A DNA stretch of 64,000 nucleotides from Dichetophora obliterata (taxonomy: Eukaryota > Arthropoda > Insecta > Diptera > Sciomyzidae), in assembly GCA_963920525.1 (NCBI GenBank), contig OY986438.1, positions 179,468,888-179,532,887 of the forward strand. Reading direction: 5' to 3'. Of the stretch, positions 1-11,690 are shown in pieces. How positions within the stretch are numbered: the stretch's first letter is position 1; every line of letters starts with the position of its first letter. The translations under genes were made by a program, and so were the position numbers. The notes below the pieces were generated by a model. That model did no database searches. It was not told the origin of the DNA and worked only from the letters and a program-made list of their open reading frames with translations.

Positions 1-590
1 CCCAGGGAACACCACGTGGAGGTTTGAGTCGACTTTAGGCGATTTCACAAAGATTATGCTGGCCTCGCCAGGTTGAGACAGTCAGACATGTTACATTGTA
101 AAGGTTCGCCCCCAGATTCCCAGTTTTTCTGGAAACAGGTTTTTAAAATTGGTGTGCAAGATTACACAATAACTAGTATACTGATAGACTTCAAAACTGT
201 TGCGTAGTTAAAAATATATATTTTTGAGGCTGACTATGAGTTTTTTCTTTAAAAGTTCTCAAAAAATTTGCACAGCTTCTTTTATCGTAAATATTAGGAC
301 TTTTTTTAATTTAACTTTGAGTAGCTGCCATTTTGTTTTAATTAATTTTTTGACCTCACATTATATTTTAACTCTTACCAATTTTTTTCCTTTTTTTTGT
401 TTTTTTGTTTCGAATAAGCCAAACTGGAGATATCCTGTATACCGTTTCTTGTATTTTTTATTTGTTGCTTCATTTACAAATGTGTTTAGCGGACCTAACG
501 TAACGAAAAAAAAGTTTTTTGTTCATTTTAATACTTTTGTAAAACAATAAAATATATTTACTCAAATATCTCTAAACGTTTTATCACAAA
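1..590. other. AT-rich non-coding, nothing recognised
   Basis: The open frame at 224-550 is T-rich low-complexity translation with no family signature. The first 120 bases are less AT-rich but were not identified. Confidence 0.5.
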
Positions 591-599
591 CCTTGCTTA

Positions 600-1216
600 A
601 AAAACAGCTGAAATTTCGGCAAAATTAGGTAAAATGTCCCTTAAATCATATGGATCGTAACAGTGGGTTAGTCACAGCTTAATCACTCAAGACGACTGAA
701 GAGGAAACTTAGCTATTTCTGAAACATTCTGTCTACTCTGCTGTGTGATTGACTTTATACAGAATTTTTGTTGTTGCTTTCTTTCATAAATTACTTTACC
801 TAAAGCTCTTATTATAACCTTGTAATGAAAAAGGAAGCTTACATTGAATGTAGCAGTTTGCTTAACTCAAAAATAACATTTGTTCAAAAATGTCTAAAGG
901 ATGTGGGTATGAGGTCAAAGAAAAAACCTACAAAAAAGTCACTTCCTACCTAGAAGCTGAAAAAAACAGTTAAATAGGACTAAAAGCAAAAAAAAATATG
1001 GCAGAATCTGACTGGCCACGTGTCATATTTTTCAACGAGTTAAAGTTTAACCTTTGTGGACCCCATGATTTTCGGCCCGTTCATCGTAGACCAGGTTAAA
1101 GTTCCACAGTCAAGCATTTCCCCTTTGTGATGGTATGGGGATGGATTTTTTCTATATACAAAACGAAGTCGATTTTTTATGTTAGAGGGTACAAGTAATG
1201 CAGAACAATATAAATA
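600..1216 (+). pseudogene. Tc1-like transposase relic
   Basis: This is a decayed Tc1/mariner-superfamily transposase. From 1013 the plus strand reads a Tc1 catalytic-core block: VIFFNELKFNL (usually VIFSDESKFNL, so the catalytic Asp is Asn here), then FRPVHRRPG, then FVMVWGWI. After a frameshift comes LEGTSNAEQYKYLY, matching the family's IEGTMNAExYIxIL block. Upstream at about 870-960, FVQKCLKDVGMRSKKKPTKK resembles the end of the second helix-turn-helix, and the stretch from about 600 weakly resembles the N-terminal HTH. Several stops and at least two frameshifts make it non-functional. No terminal inverted repeats were identified, so the boundaries are approximate. Family assignment rests on motif recognition and is firm for 1013-1210, weaker before that. 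Confidence 0.8.
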
Positions 1217-1239
1217 TCTTTACAAATAAAAATTGATGT

Positions 1240-1580
1240 ATGTATGTTTAAGAGTGGGTATGTTTGTATGTGGTTTTATGGATATGTGTATATATCACGT
1301 ATTGACTTCAAAACCACTGATCCGATCCTTATGAAATTCTCAGATAAACTGAAGCAACATCTTGAGGGCGTTTTTGTAAAGTTTAGTGTTTATTATACAA
1401 GGAAGTGTTGTACCTCCCATACAAGTCAAATATGAAATATTGCCCACAAACAAAAAAAGGTATATATCATGCGGTTTTAATCATAGAAAACTAAAATTTA
1501 GTAATTTTATTCAGATGGTTAAATTCGGCAACAAAATCATGATAGTTTCGGCATTGTACATGTTTTTATAGTTCTCAGAG
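1240..1580. repeat. Fragment of dispersed non-coding insect repeat (probable)
   Basis: It begins with TATGTATG-type simple sequence and continues with an ACCACTGATCCGATCC phrase. This phrase is typical of the 3' part of dispersed non-autonomous repeats seen elsewhere in this window (22.7, 24.0, 25.0, 42-43 kb). No coding capacity. Assignment to the same family is tentative. Confidence 0.35.
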
Positions 1581-1645
1581 ATTATTCTTACAAGATGAAC
1601 GGTATATTCTACAATTCGAAATAAGAGCTTATACAAAAGATACCG

Positions 1646-1681
1646 TTAGCTGTCACAGTTCATAAAATCTGTGACAGCTAA
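1646..1681. repeat. Perfect 13-bp inverted repeat, 10-nt loop
   Basis: TTAGCTGTCACAG at 1646-1658 and its exact reverse complement at 1669-1681 enclose 10 bases. It could be a DNA hairpin or the paired ends of a very small element. There is no T-run after it on either strand that would suggest a terminator. Confidence 0.8.
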
Positions 1682-1689
1682 AAAATAAA

Positions 1690-2420
1690 TAAATTCAAAA
1701 AGCTGTGAATAAATTTTTGTTGTATATTATATGTACCTATGTCTTGTTTATTTTCCATACCCTTAATGAACCGACATGAACATTTTTATTTATGACTGTG
1801 AAGAAAATTCAAATTTCAACTCAATAGCTATTTGCTAAATTCTGTCATTAACAAAGATAAACAATCGTATTCAACAAGTTTTATTCACACAAATAAAAAT
1901 CTATGGACAAAAAATGTTTGCTTTCGGTCAAAATAGTTAAGCCTTAAAGACAGAGCAGCTACAACTTAGCACACGCTTGTCATTAATGACCTCAATGCCA
2001 ATAACAACAAAAACAACAGCAACAACTTGAGCGAGCATAACTACAAAAACAATCACAATAAGAAGAATAAAAACAACAAACAGCATCTAGCGCCATATCA
2101 ACAAACACCATTGACACAAACGGAAGGAAACCGTACTGCATACAACTGAAGAGCTCTACGAAGTATACTAAAGAGGGTCGATAAAATGAATTCCATTCTG
2201 ACAACTTAGGAATTCATGAATACAGCAGACAAACAGGAAGCACACCAGCATACAAACACTGGCACACAGAGGCACACACGCATGCAAGCACACACACACA
2301 ATGCCTCAAACACAAATACCAGCAATAAGCAGCACAAAACGAATACTCAAAAATACCAAGTCAGAAACTATACGACGTTCCACTTAAACTCATCTCTTTG
2401 TTCATTAAGCTAGCTGCCAA
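1690..2420. other. Non-coding DNA with CAA-rich and CA-repeat stretch
   Basis: 1990-2100 is rich in AACAAC/AACAGC and 2255-2310 in ACACAC. This looks like untranslated leader or upstream DNA of a fly neuronal or developmental gene, but no open frame or splice signals could be tied to it. The open frames here (1992-2204 minus, 2216-2413 plus) are low-complexity translations. Confidence 0.4.
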
Positions 2421-2660
2421 TGTTTCATGCACAGTTTGTTGGCTAGGACGGACATTACGGTCATTTATCAGTCGCTCTTGGTTCGATTGTTAGTTACGGA
2501 TGCATTCGTTCGTTGCCTGTGGTTTTTGTGGCTTAGCAGTAAGGTAGTGATAGCAAACACTGGAGAATAATTGCTGCTTAATTTTCTCTGTTAGTGTGTT
2601 AACGAGCTGCTGTTAACGTTTAACAGAACTTTTGCAGGACTTGCACTAACTCTAAATGGT
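2421..2660 (+). promoter_or_regulatory. Possible TATA-less promoter or leader
   Basis: A locally GC-richer stretch contains TCAGTC near 2470, a match to the fly initiator consensus TCAKTY. A GGATG downstream-element-like pentamer lies about 30 bases further on, offset by one from the ideal DPE position. No exon can be attached to it in the window, so this is a weak call from base composition and two short motifs. Confidence 0.2.
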
Positions 2661-3546
2661 ACCCAGTTTTAGTTAGTTTTTATTATAGTTTATTTAGTAC
2701 CTACTCCATAAACATGATGCACAGCGAGAGGAGCGTATTCTGACCTAAATCATTTGGCGTATTGACAACGTTTAAGATCAAAGATTATAACATAAAAAAA
2801 TGTTATCTAATCAAAACTGATACAATATTTATCCTCAAAGCTTTTATAGTATTCGGCTATGCAATAAAAGTTAATGTTGTTTTTATACTATACGATGCCA
2901 AAAGCTTTTGTTTGAGTGCATTTAACAACAAGCTATTTGAAAGCCACAAATGAAAGTTTCTAGTCAACGAATTCTTTTTGACCTAACAACAAACTCAACT
3001 GTGAGCGTTTCATTTTATGTGAAGCCCTTAAAATCTGTGACTTTGTTTGTAGAAATGTTTTGTTTATTGTTCTTGTTTATATGCTGCACAAATTGTGGCT
3101 GACTTTGAAGAATTTGAGACATAATAAAATTGGTTACTCGGCTTCTATGTGAACTCACCTGGGTACTTTTATGTATTTTTTATTCTCAGAAAATTAAAGA
3201 ATTTTTTAAATTAATGCTCTCATTTTACCGCTTAAAAATCTGCAACGGACAAATTAAAAAAAATTTGTGTCTTAAGCTGTATGTCACCTTGCAGGAAATT
3301 TCCCGGCTTGCGGGTAATTTCAAACCGATCTGCAAATCAGTGAATGCACTCTTTAAAGCAGAGAAATTTATAATTGATCTTTTTCCAATTCATTCACTTT
3401 TTTGTACCCTTTTTGATCCGTATTTGATAATTTCAACGTTTTTTACATAATTTTGGAATGAGGAATCTCGTGGTGAAATTGGTTTTACCACTTTACCGAA
3501 CATTATGAAGCAATGTTTTTTTTAAATATATATAGCTCATAAGCAA
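2661..3546. other. Non-coding, nothing recognised
   Basis: AT-rich DNA with short open frames at 2762-2953 and 3130-3450 that show no domain signature or coding bias. The latter opens only with a TTG. Confidence 0.5.
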
Positions 3547-3968
3547 AAATTACTCAAGATTTGCACTAATTTTCATGTTGATAACCCTTAAACCATTAGG
3601 ATTTTATTTTTTGTTTCTTCAGCAAAGCTCTCCCAATTATTCTGGCCAACAACTTTGCTGAACAAATAAATATTCACTTCCAGTGGGTCGTATCGAGTGA
3701 GTCTTACGAAAATTCTAGCTTAACGTCAGCATAGTTTGCTTCGAAAAAATAAGAGAAACATAACAATTAATGTAAAGGTATGAGTAACATTAATTGCTTT
3801 GAAGCTTTGAAGCTTTGAAAGCTTGTTAAAGGTTTAAAGACAATTTCAAACGATTTTTTCATATTTATTTGTTCAGCAAAGTTGTTGATCTTAATAGTAG
3901 GATTAACTTTGCTGAAGAAACTAAAATAAATTTCTCAATGGTACACGAGTTGAGTAATTGAGTAATTT
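3547..3968. mobile_element. Hairpin-type MITE
   Basis: The ends are inverted copies: AAATTACTCAA at 3547 pairs with TTGAGTAATTT ending at 3968. The best paired block is a perfect 26-bp inverted match between about 3645-3670 and 3864-3889 (core AACTTTGCTGAACAAATAAA). A second paired block carries TTTCTTCAGCAAAG. The middle holds a short TTGAAGCT repeat near 3800. No coding capacity and no clear target duplication. Confidence 0.65.
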
Positions 3969-6540
3969 AAAAAAAAAATGTTATTCTAAGTCTTTGATTA
4001 AATGGCAAAACGGATGTCACCACGATATTTCTCATATTAAAATTAAGTGGAAAACTTTCAAATTATTAAATACAGATTTTCGTGCCGCACAGTGTTATTT
4101 GCAAGCAAAATTAAATAAGACTTAATTTTTTATTTAGTTTTTTCTTATTTCCCAATTAGTCTTACTTTAGTGCAAAATTATTTTAAGTGTTTACACCTTA
4201 AAAGGACTTACTTTCATGACAAGAAAGTTACGGAAATTGAAAATTTAAAAAATCCGCGTAGCCTATTAATGACAACGTATGATATATCATACGTGATGAA
4301 AGCATTTTGCAAAAATTTTTCAAAAATCCCCTGCCACTGTAAAGCTTTTGCTTCTAACAGTGTGAGGAAGCCAAAAGTATGATTTTTCCAAAAAAAAATT
4401 ATACAGTTGACATTTCGAGCATTTTTGTTTACTTGTTCGCCCCAGTTCGTGCAGTATTTAAAAAAGTGAGAAATGTCATTCAGATGAGTTATTTTGTTTT
4501 ATACAAATCAAGAAAAAATAAAATATAAATAAAAATTGCATTAGGTAAAAGTGCATTTCAAAGCCTGCGCTATGAAATGAAAATTTTCCAATATATCATT
4601 TTCTAATTTTTTTTTTAAGTTTTATTTTATTTATCTACTTACAGACCTTCCAAAATCCTTTGAATTTTATTTTAAACAACAGAGTATTACGTTTAGCATT
4701 AATACAAATTTATGCTAAAATTTAGTGGTTGCGTTTAGAGAGCAAATTCATCGAAAAAGGTCAGATTTTTGGCAACATACTCATGGTTTTTGCACAATGA
4801 TAATGCACCATATTACAAGAATATCATTGTGAATTAATTTCTGGTGAAAAACTCAACGGCTACTGTCGCCTTATTTATTTTTCCAAAATTTCGAGCCACC
4901 TGTTTTTAGTCAAAAGAAGACATTAAAGAGAATTCAAGGCGCGAACTGAAGTAAATTTCAGAAAATGCTTTTTAAAAAAAAAGTCAGTTCTCTCAAGCTT
5001 AGCGTCAATTTAGTGGGGACAGATGTACCAACTTAGCAACAAAAATAATTTTGATAATTACTGTAACTCTTTTAAGACGGGACAACTTTTGACCTAATTT
5101 TTATTTTGACTAATTTTTAAAAGATAGCGTTAGTTTTGTGGCATCTGACTTTGTGACATCTGACTTAGTGATGCCATATGGCATCATCGTCCTTATTGGG
5201 TTAAGTATGTTTTTTAAATGATAAATTTCCAATACTTCCGTGACGGAAAATATTTGAAACTATTCTGATTCTGAATGAAAATGCTTTATACTTGTTTGCT
5301 TATTTATCTTTTAAAGACTATTTCTTTAGAGGTAGAGAAACTTCGGGTATTATCATATACGAGGATAATATGGTATAGGTATCTTGTTCCAAAGTTAGTG
5401 AAGCTTTTTAATGAAAACAATAAGCTATCGATTATTGTGTACTTTTTGTATTTAAGGTAAGTGTTAAGATTTGAATAATTAGCGATCCATTTTGTTAATT
5501 TTTAATACTTTTCAATTTATGAGATTTTATACCTGATCATGTCAAATTGGATTTTGTGGTATATATCTTGGAGGCGAATGTGGTATTATAATTTTATATG
5601 TGGTAACAGAATTCAAAATTTTTCTTCTTTATTCTTTTTAACTTGCGCATAAGCAACACTTTTTATGCAATGAGTTTTTTAAGCAATCCTATAATTGTCA
5701 TTCGATTTTTTCTAGCTTTTTTCCTATTCATTGAATTACGAGTAGAAATTTCTTTTTTGGCTAAACTTGAAATAATAATTTATAATAAATCTATAAGCAA
5801 AAAACCTCCATTTTATAATGAAAAATTTTTTTTAAAAGATTTTTCAAGTTCAATTTACTCAATAACAGTATACCTACCACATTGCACCTATGTTGTGTTC
5901 CACAATACCCTCCAAGTTCCTCAGAAGGAAGTTTTTGGGTCTTCTCATGCTTTCCATAATAACTTTTTGTATGGGTTTTCATAAGACTATTATTCTATAC
6001 TATTTTCTTCCCAATACTTAGAGCATCAAAACTAATAACATTTGACTGAGAACCGACTTCTAATTTTTTCACATTTTGCAGAATAAAAATACCTATATAT
6101 CAATATCCGAATTTTCTCTAATGGTTAGTTTTGTATATAATAATTATAATAATTATAATTTTGTATATAATTTTGTATATTAAATGGAAAAAAATTAAGA
6201 TTTCCAAATTTATTAACTCTGTTTGCATAATTTTACAAATAACTTTGGTTGTATTTTTGTTAAGTGCTATGTTAATTATATGGGATAAGAGATAAATCAT
6301 AAGAAGGTGTTCAGAAAAATATTTTGAAGAATATTATAGCGTAAACATACACCTGGTTAAAGAGCTTTGTTTCGATAAAATTATGTATTGATTACAAGTT
6401 TTTTCACTTTGTTTTTTTATTCATTTTGTTATAATACAACAGTATAATATTTTGTTTTTATCAAGATAGTTTGTTTTTATAAACATTTATTTTATGTTTT
6501 AAATTTAAAGCTGAGTATTTTACTTCTAGACCATTTTACG
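3969..6540. other. AT-rich non-coding stretch
   Basis: No protein family is recognisable in the short open frames (4170-4382, 5275-5460, 5643-5984). Small features are the palindrome at 4275-4294, an imperfect TGGCATCTGACTTtGTG duplication at about 5140-5180, and TATAATAATTA simple sequence at 6130-6180. Confidence 0.5.
4275..4294. repeat. Perfect 20-bp palindrome
   Basis: ACGTATGATATATCATACGT equals its own reverse complement. It may be a chance AT-rich palindrome or a transposon footprint. Confidence 0.7.
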
Positions 6541-6548
6541 GTATGAAG

Positions 6549-7556
6549 CAGGGTTCACAAAAACTCACTATTAAAGAAAAAAGCTGCACTCATCATTACT
6601 ACTCAATTGACAATTGACAAATTGACTTTCAAAATTACACAAAGATTTCTGAAAATGACACATTTCTGATCAAATTACACAAATTTTAATTTTCTTCTTT
6701 GCAAAACAATAAAAACAAATTATTTCAATGACAAATCAGGAATTAAAAATAACATAAAACAAAGAATGTGTAAAAAATATCTCGGATTACGTATAACCTC
6801 GCATATACTCGAGGTTACAAATTATTTCAAACTTTATTGATAGGTACATATCAGCCTCTGGCTCAAAAATTCTCTTCAACTGCTACTTATTTCTATTGTT
6901 TATTTATTTTATTTATTTCGAAGAAGCTATTGTAACAACTCTTAGTCTATTTCTTTTGCCAGTCTCTCAATATTTTAATACAGCAAGTATTCGTTCCACT
7001 GAATCATTAAAAAATGGCAGTATTAAAAGAAATCTTATGACTACATCAAAGAAAGGGAAAAATTCCTCCCCAATAAGATTTTAAGTCTAAACATTTTTTC
7101 CCAATAAGACTAAACACAGAATTGTGATTCTTAATTAATGACTTGTAATCCAAAACAAAGTGTTCCCGCGTCGATGGGCATCATCAGAAAAATCAAAACT
7201 TTTTTATATGGTGAACAACTTCAATATAAAAGTTTCGACGTATATTGATAATTTCATTACGGTCATTTAAAATATTTCTCCAAGACTTTCTTGATAGCAA
7301 CTCTTTCCACTTTTTTTAACTTTAGAGAAAATAGCTTTTTGAGAAAAGGTGAATTACTCCTTTAAAGCAAATGTATAATTAATAATTGAATAATGTGAAT
7401 AAAAGATGAAAAACTGTGGTTAAGGCACATTCACAATTATTTTTTATTTTATGACAGAACTGCCTTTATTTTTTCTTTCAACTACGAAATTACACAAAAT
7501 ACTCACACACAAAATTACACACGTTTTGAGTAATTACACAGAAAGTGGCAACACTG
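6549..7556. mobile_element. Possible TIR element with ACACAAAATTACAC sub-repeats
   Basis: CAGGGTT at 6549 faces AACACTG at the right end, the pattern of CAGxGTTGCC-type hAT termini. Inside, AAATTACACAA recurs near both ends (6630-6690 and 7490-7540) in the same orientation. No 8-bp target duplication was found, so the boundaries and class are uncertain. No open frame of note. Confidence 0.3.
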
Positions 7557-7664
7557 CTTTCCTTTCCTCATTGGTGAAGAAAAAAAATTTGAGCGCTCTT
7601 TCGTTAAATATTCAGAGTTAAATATTCGTTAAATATTTCTTCGCTCTTTAATAGTATTCGTTCC

Positions 7665-9066
7665 TAGATTCCCAGTGAGAAATGGACACACGACGTAGCC
7701 AATTATTTCTTAAATACAATGTAGCCGCAAGGCCTTCGAAGTCTGTTTACAATTTTAGATTTTCGGACATGGCTGCTAAAACACTGATGGCACCTTACCG
7801 ATTAAGGGGAGATTTTAGTAGAAATCGACGGAAAATTTTTGTTTTTTGCTTTGTTCTCATCCTTAGGATCTCGAAAATATGTATTCAAAAAGATATTTCC
7901 TCATCTAATTTACTTTACGAGTCATAGCGTACTAGACGAGAGAGTGCGTTGGCCGAAAAACAGGGTTTTAATAAAATCGGAAATCTACAAAACCCCCAAA
8001 TTTTATCTAGGTTAATAATTTTTTTAGTTTTTTCGTTTCAGATCACTTGGCAGTGCTGTTAAGTGTACAGCGCACATCGGTAATTGCCGCGCACGACTTT
8101 GATCAGCGAGACCTTCAGTCGCCATTTTGAATTATTTTTCATCGATAAAATTGTATAATGTTCTTGAAATACGCACTAACCAATGCCACAAAAGAATTTT
8201 CAGAAAAGAAATACGTTAGCTCAAAAATAAATTCTGAAATTACGTTACGTTTCTACTAGAACCTACTAGAACCTCCCCTTAAGCGACGATGGAAGTAGCT
8301 ATACACAAGATAGGAGATAGGACACAAACAAGATTTTGTCAAATCCAGCTTACAGTTCTGCATAACAATGTCATCACCGACAAATTTTTACAAACGTGTT
8401 GTGCTCCTCAAAAAAACTGAGTTGAACAACGCCTTCTCCTTCCCAGTGGTAAATGGGCACATGACGTAAACAATTCTTTTTTAAATGAAATGCAGCTGTA
8501 AGGCACCTAACGCCAGTAACCAATTTTGAATTACAGTTGTTTGGGCTTAGCCGCTAAAACACTGATGACATCTACCTTACATAGTAAGCGACGATGAGAG
8601 TAGGTATGCAGAAGATAGAAGATAACTATAAAATTTCGCACAAAATTAAAGAGCACAAAAAATTTAACGAAAATCTTTTCTACGCCAAAAACACCACGAA
8701 AACGAAAGAGAACACACCGAAAATAAGCAAACAGACGCCAATTATGCCACAAATTATTTTGGCAATAATTTTGACAATTTATGAACGAATTTATTACCTG
8801 TTATTCTGAGCATTTTAGAATTTATGTTTAATAACTCTGAGTTATTTTATATATAAAACTTTGTTCTGGTTTAAGCATAGAAATAAATAATTTTCATGAA
8901 CACACTTCACTGCAAAATTTCTTGTTAGAAAACACGATGTTGCTACACATTCTAATAAAGTCAAACTCTTGTTTGAACAATGAATAGAAAATTATGTGAA
9001 TAATATTCTGTTTCCGCTTACAGTTTTGCATTACAATGTCATCAACGACAAATTTTTACAAGCGGA
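7665..9066 (+). repeat. Tandem segmental duplication, copies A and B
   Basis: Copy A starts near 7668 (TTCCCAGTGAGAAATGG) and copy B near 8441 (TTCCCAGTGGTAAATGG). Both run through GCTAAAACACTGATG, then GCGACGATG, and end in CAATGTCATCA.CGACAAATT (about 8396 and 9064). Copy A is interrupted by the TTAA-flanked element at 7806-8278. Copy B has about 390 extra bases at about 8620-9010. Neither copy codes for a recognisable protein. Confidence 0.7.
7806..8278. mobile_element. TTAA-flanked MITE, 473 bp
   Basis: TTAA at 7802-7805 and 8279-8282 flank the element. The ends are GGGGAGATTTTAGTAG and, read inward from the right, GGGGAGGTTCTAGTAG. The right terminal region contains a duplicated GGTTCTAGTA. 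TTAA target duplication is the hallmark of the piggyBac superfamily, but the GGGGAG terminus is not the usual CCC start, so family is inferred. Copy B of the surrounding duplication carries the unoccupied site at about 8580, which confirms both boundaries. Non-coding, so it would need a transposase in trans. Confidence 0.8.
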
Positions 9067-9999
9067 AAATTCATAACAAAGTCAATTTAGAAGAGCAGTA
9101 ACTTTTTTTATTGCATTTTTATTGCTTTACGTGCCCTAGTATGAAGGACGATAGATCTTTGAAATTAAAGATTAAAATATCAATCCCGATCCCAAGTACG
9201 ATAGTGCGGGAGTTGAGCATTTTTCCCAGTGGATTTTCCACATTAATGCCCGTATTCACCAACCTCAATATAATTCTCTCTTTATTTTAGCAGGTGTTTT
9301 AGTTAGCTATTTTTTTTTTTTTTTTATTCACCAAGCAATCTAAATTTTTTTGTTTCGAACGTATGTTCGAATTTTTCTGACAGCTCAACGTTTTTATTTA
9401 AATTAGTTCTTTTATAACTGAGGCAAAATTTTAAACAAATAAGAGTTGCTTTAGATAAATATCACGACTATTTATCAAGTTTAGTGATTTTTTATCTGTA
9501 ACTGCGGCGCTATTATTAAAAGTAAGTACATTTTAGTCTGCCACCAGCGCTGTCTTTTCAATATTTGAAAAAAAATTAGGCATACTTTTGGGTGTTGTTT
9601 TGTTTTTAGGTTGGAATCGACTGCCAATTTATAAAGAAGTCAGCTATTGCTTAAAATTTAAAAACGATGGAAGTTACAGGAAGAAAAATTTAAAAGATTG
9701 TGAAAAAAGGAAAGTAATTAAAATTGTGGTGAAATATAAAGACATCATAGAAAATAAAAAAACTGATGCGGTATCCCTAGAGCAAAAAAGAAAGACATGG
9801 GAGAATATTACCGATGAATTCAATGCCACACACACCAGCCATAGTCGCACTATGAAACAGCTTCAAAATGTTTATAGAAATTCCAAATCAGAACTTAAAA
9901 AGGGCTTAGCAACGGAGAGAGCCGAACGTTTTAAAACAGTAGGTGGATCCGCTCACATAGGTGTAGAGGAAACCGCTCTATTGGCAGTTGTTACACACA

Positions 10000-11690
10000 G
10001 AAAAAACAAATTTAATGAACAGCATACGTTAAAATTTATTCATTGATTTTAATGAAAAAATCATTGAATTTAAATGATTTGCTCATAGTTTTTAACGTAC
10101 TGTTCATTGAAATCAATGAAGTTATATTCATTAAAAATGTCTAAATAAATATCAGTGATTTGTTTTCATTATTTTAATTTGATTTTTCATTTATATCAAT
10201 GAAAAGTACATTGATTCCAGTTGTAAATCAAATTTTAACGAACCATACATTAATTTTTAATGAACAGTTCATTGAATTCAATGTTTAGGTCATTAAATGC
10301 AATGTATAGTTCATTAAATTCAATGTACAGTTCATTGAATTTAATGTATAGTTCATTAAATTTAATGCATAGTTCATTGAATTCAATGTATTGTTCATTG
10401 ATTGTAACGCATAGTTCATTAAATTCAATGTATAGTTCATTAAATTCAATGCATTTGTTTGAAGTGAAATGCGAAGTTGTGAAGTCGTGTGGCAATTGTG
10501 TGTGTAAATTTTAGATAAAATGAGATAATAAATTAAATTAAAAGTGAAGAAAATGTTGTGCTTTGAATGTGAAATATACCTGGCATTTTAAGTGACTGCT
10601 GCCATCGTTTTCAAAAAATGTTTACATTTGTAAAGGATGAAAACTACATAAATGATAAAGCTGTGCGGGCAAAGTTGGCAGAAATTGAAGATTTTACTAA
10701 TTACAGTGGTAAGCTTAATTTTTCTCGAGGCTAAATAAATAAATAGTTATTTTTTTCAGTACTTAGCTTTTATGGGTATTTGATGCCCACTGTGTTCATG
10801 GATGGTGTAAAATTTTAATTTGCTAGTTTTATTAGAGCCGTAGATGTGTGCTTTAAAATTTTTCAATTATTTCAATTAAAATATCCTGCAGCATGCACTC
10901 TCGTGTGGGAGTTTATTGCCGTATATTTATATAAATTTAAAAATTATTCAAAATCTTCGAAAATTTGTATATTAATTGACTCTTTAAAATAAAAAATATT
11001 GTTTAAATTGTAATTATTTCCTTATTTTAAAAATGTTTAGAGAGGGACTAACAAACAATTCGTTGAACTTAATGTATAGATCATTCATTCCAATGAACTA
11101 AATACATTAAATTTAATGAAATATACATGGAATTCAATGAACTGAATACATTAAATTTAATGAACTGTACATTGAATCCAATAAACTAAATACATTAAAT
11201 TCAATGAACTAAATACATTAAATTCAATGAACTAAATACATTAAATTCAATGAAATAAACATTAAAGTCAATGAACTATACATTAAATTCAATGAACAAT
11301 ACATTGAACTCAATGAACTATAATACATTGAATTCAATGAACTATACATTGAATTCAATGAACCTTACATTGAATTCAATGAACCTTACATTGAATTCAA
11401 TGAACTTTACATTGGATTCAATGAACTTTTCATTAAATTCAATGAAAAAATCACTAATTTTGCCATTTTTTTAATGAACGTGTTCATTGAATTCAATGAA
11501 GTGTACATTGATATTCAAGGAACCATTAATTGAAAATCACTAAGTTTAATGAACTATTCATTCAAGTATGAAAAAATTCATTGAAATCAATGACCACAGT
11601 TCATTGGACCAAAACCAATGAATAATTCATTGAAATTAATGCACCTTTTCATTAATATAATGTACCTTTTTGGTTCAGTGCAGAACAAAC
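10000..11690. mobile_element. Foldback-like block: opposed arms of 21-bp repeats around a unique core
   Basis: Two arrays (about 10040-10460 and 11050-11680) are built from the 14-bp palindrome CATTGAATTCAATG plus a 7-bp spacer. In the left arm the spacer reads TATAGTT; in the right arm it reads AACTATA, its reverse complement. The arms are therefore inverted relative to each other around a unique core of about 580 bp (10461-11045). Repeats are most regular near the core and degenerate outward. Foldback (FB) elements of Drosophila have this architecture, tandem short repeats in inverted arms. The block interrupts the Myb-like gene between a codon near 10000 and its resumption near 11688. Outer ends are imprecise and no clean target duplication was seen. 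Confidence 0.7.
10618..10818 (+). CDS. Possible two-exon small ORF in the foldback core (49 aa)
   Basis: An ATG at 10618 in an AAAAATG context opens MFTFVKDENYINDKAVRAKL and reaches a consensus donor (GTAAGC at 10709). After a 51-bp AT-rich intron ending TTTTTTCAG (10759), the second exon continues in phase from 10760 to a TAA at 10816-10818. Short introns of this kind are typical of flies. The predicted 49-residue protein matches nothing I recognise. It may be the 5' remnant of the element's own gene or a chance combination, because exon 2 is only 19 codons and weak as evidence. Confidence 0.22.

Noticed and set aside
1992..2204. Minus-strand Cys-rich ORF
   Set aside because: It is the antisense reading of CAA/CAG-rich DNA, with no signal peptide plus Cys spacing typical of secreted peptides.
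9120..9240. Continuation of the 13.2-kb LINE on the far side of the Harbinger insertion
   Set aside because: Position fits, but no LINE-specific residues could be recognised beyond short coincidental words.
10250..11474. Regular short repeats at first suggesting a CRISPR-like array, and two long repetitive ORFs (NSMYSSLN type)
   Set aside because: The spacing is a constant 7 bp and the spacers are not unique. The genome is eukaryotic, and the ORFs are translations of the 21-bp unit in both strands.
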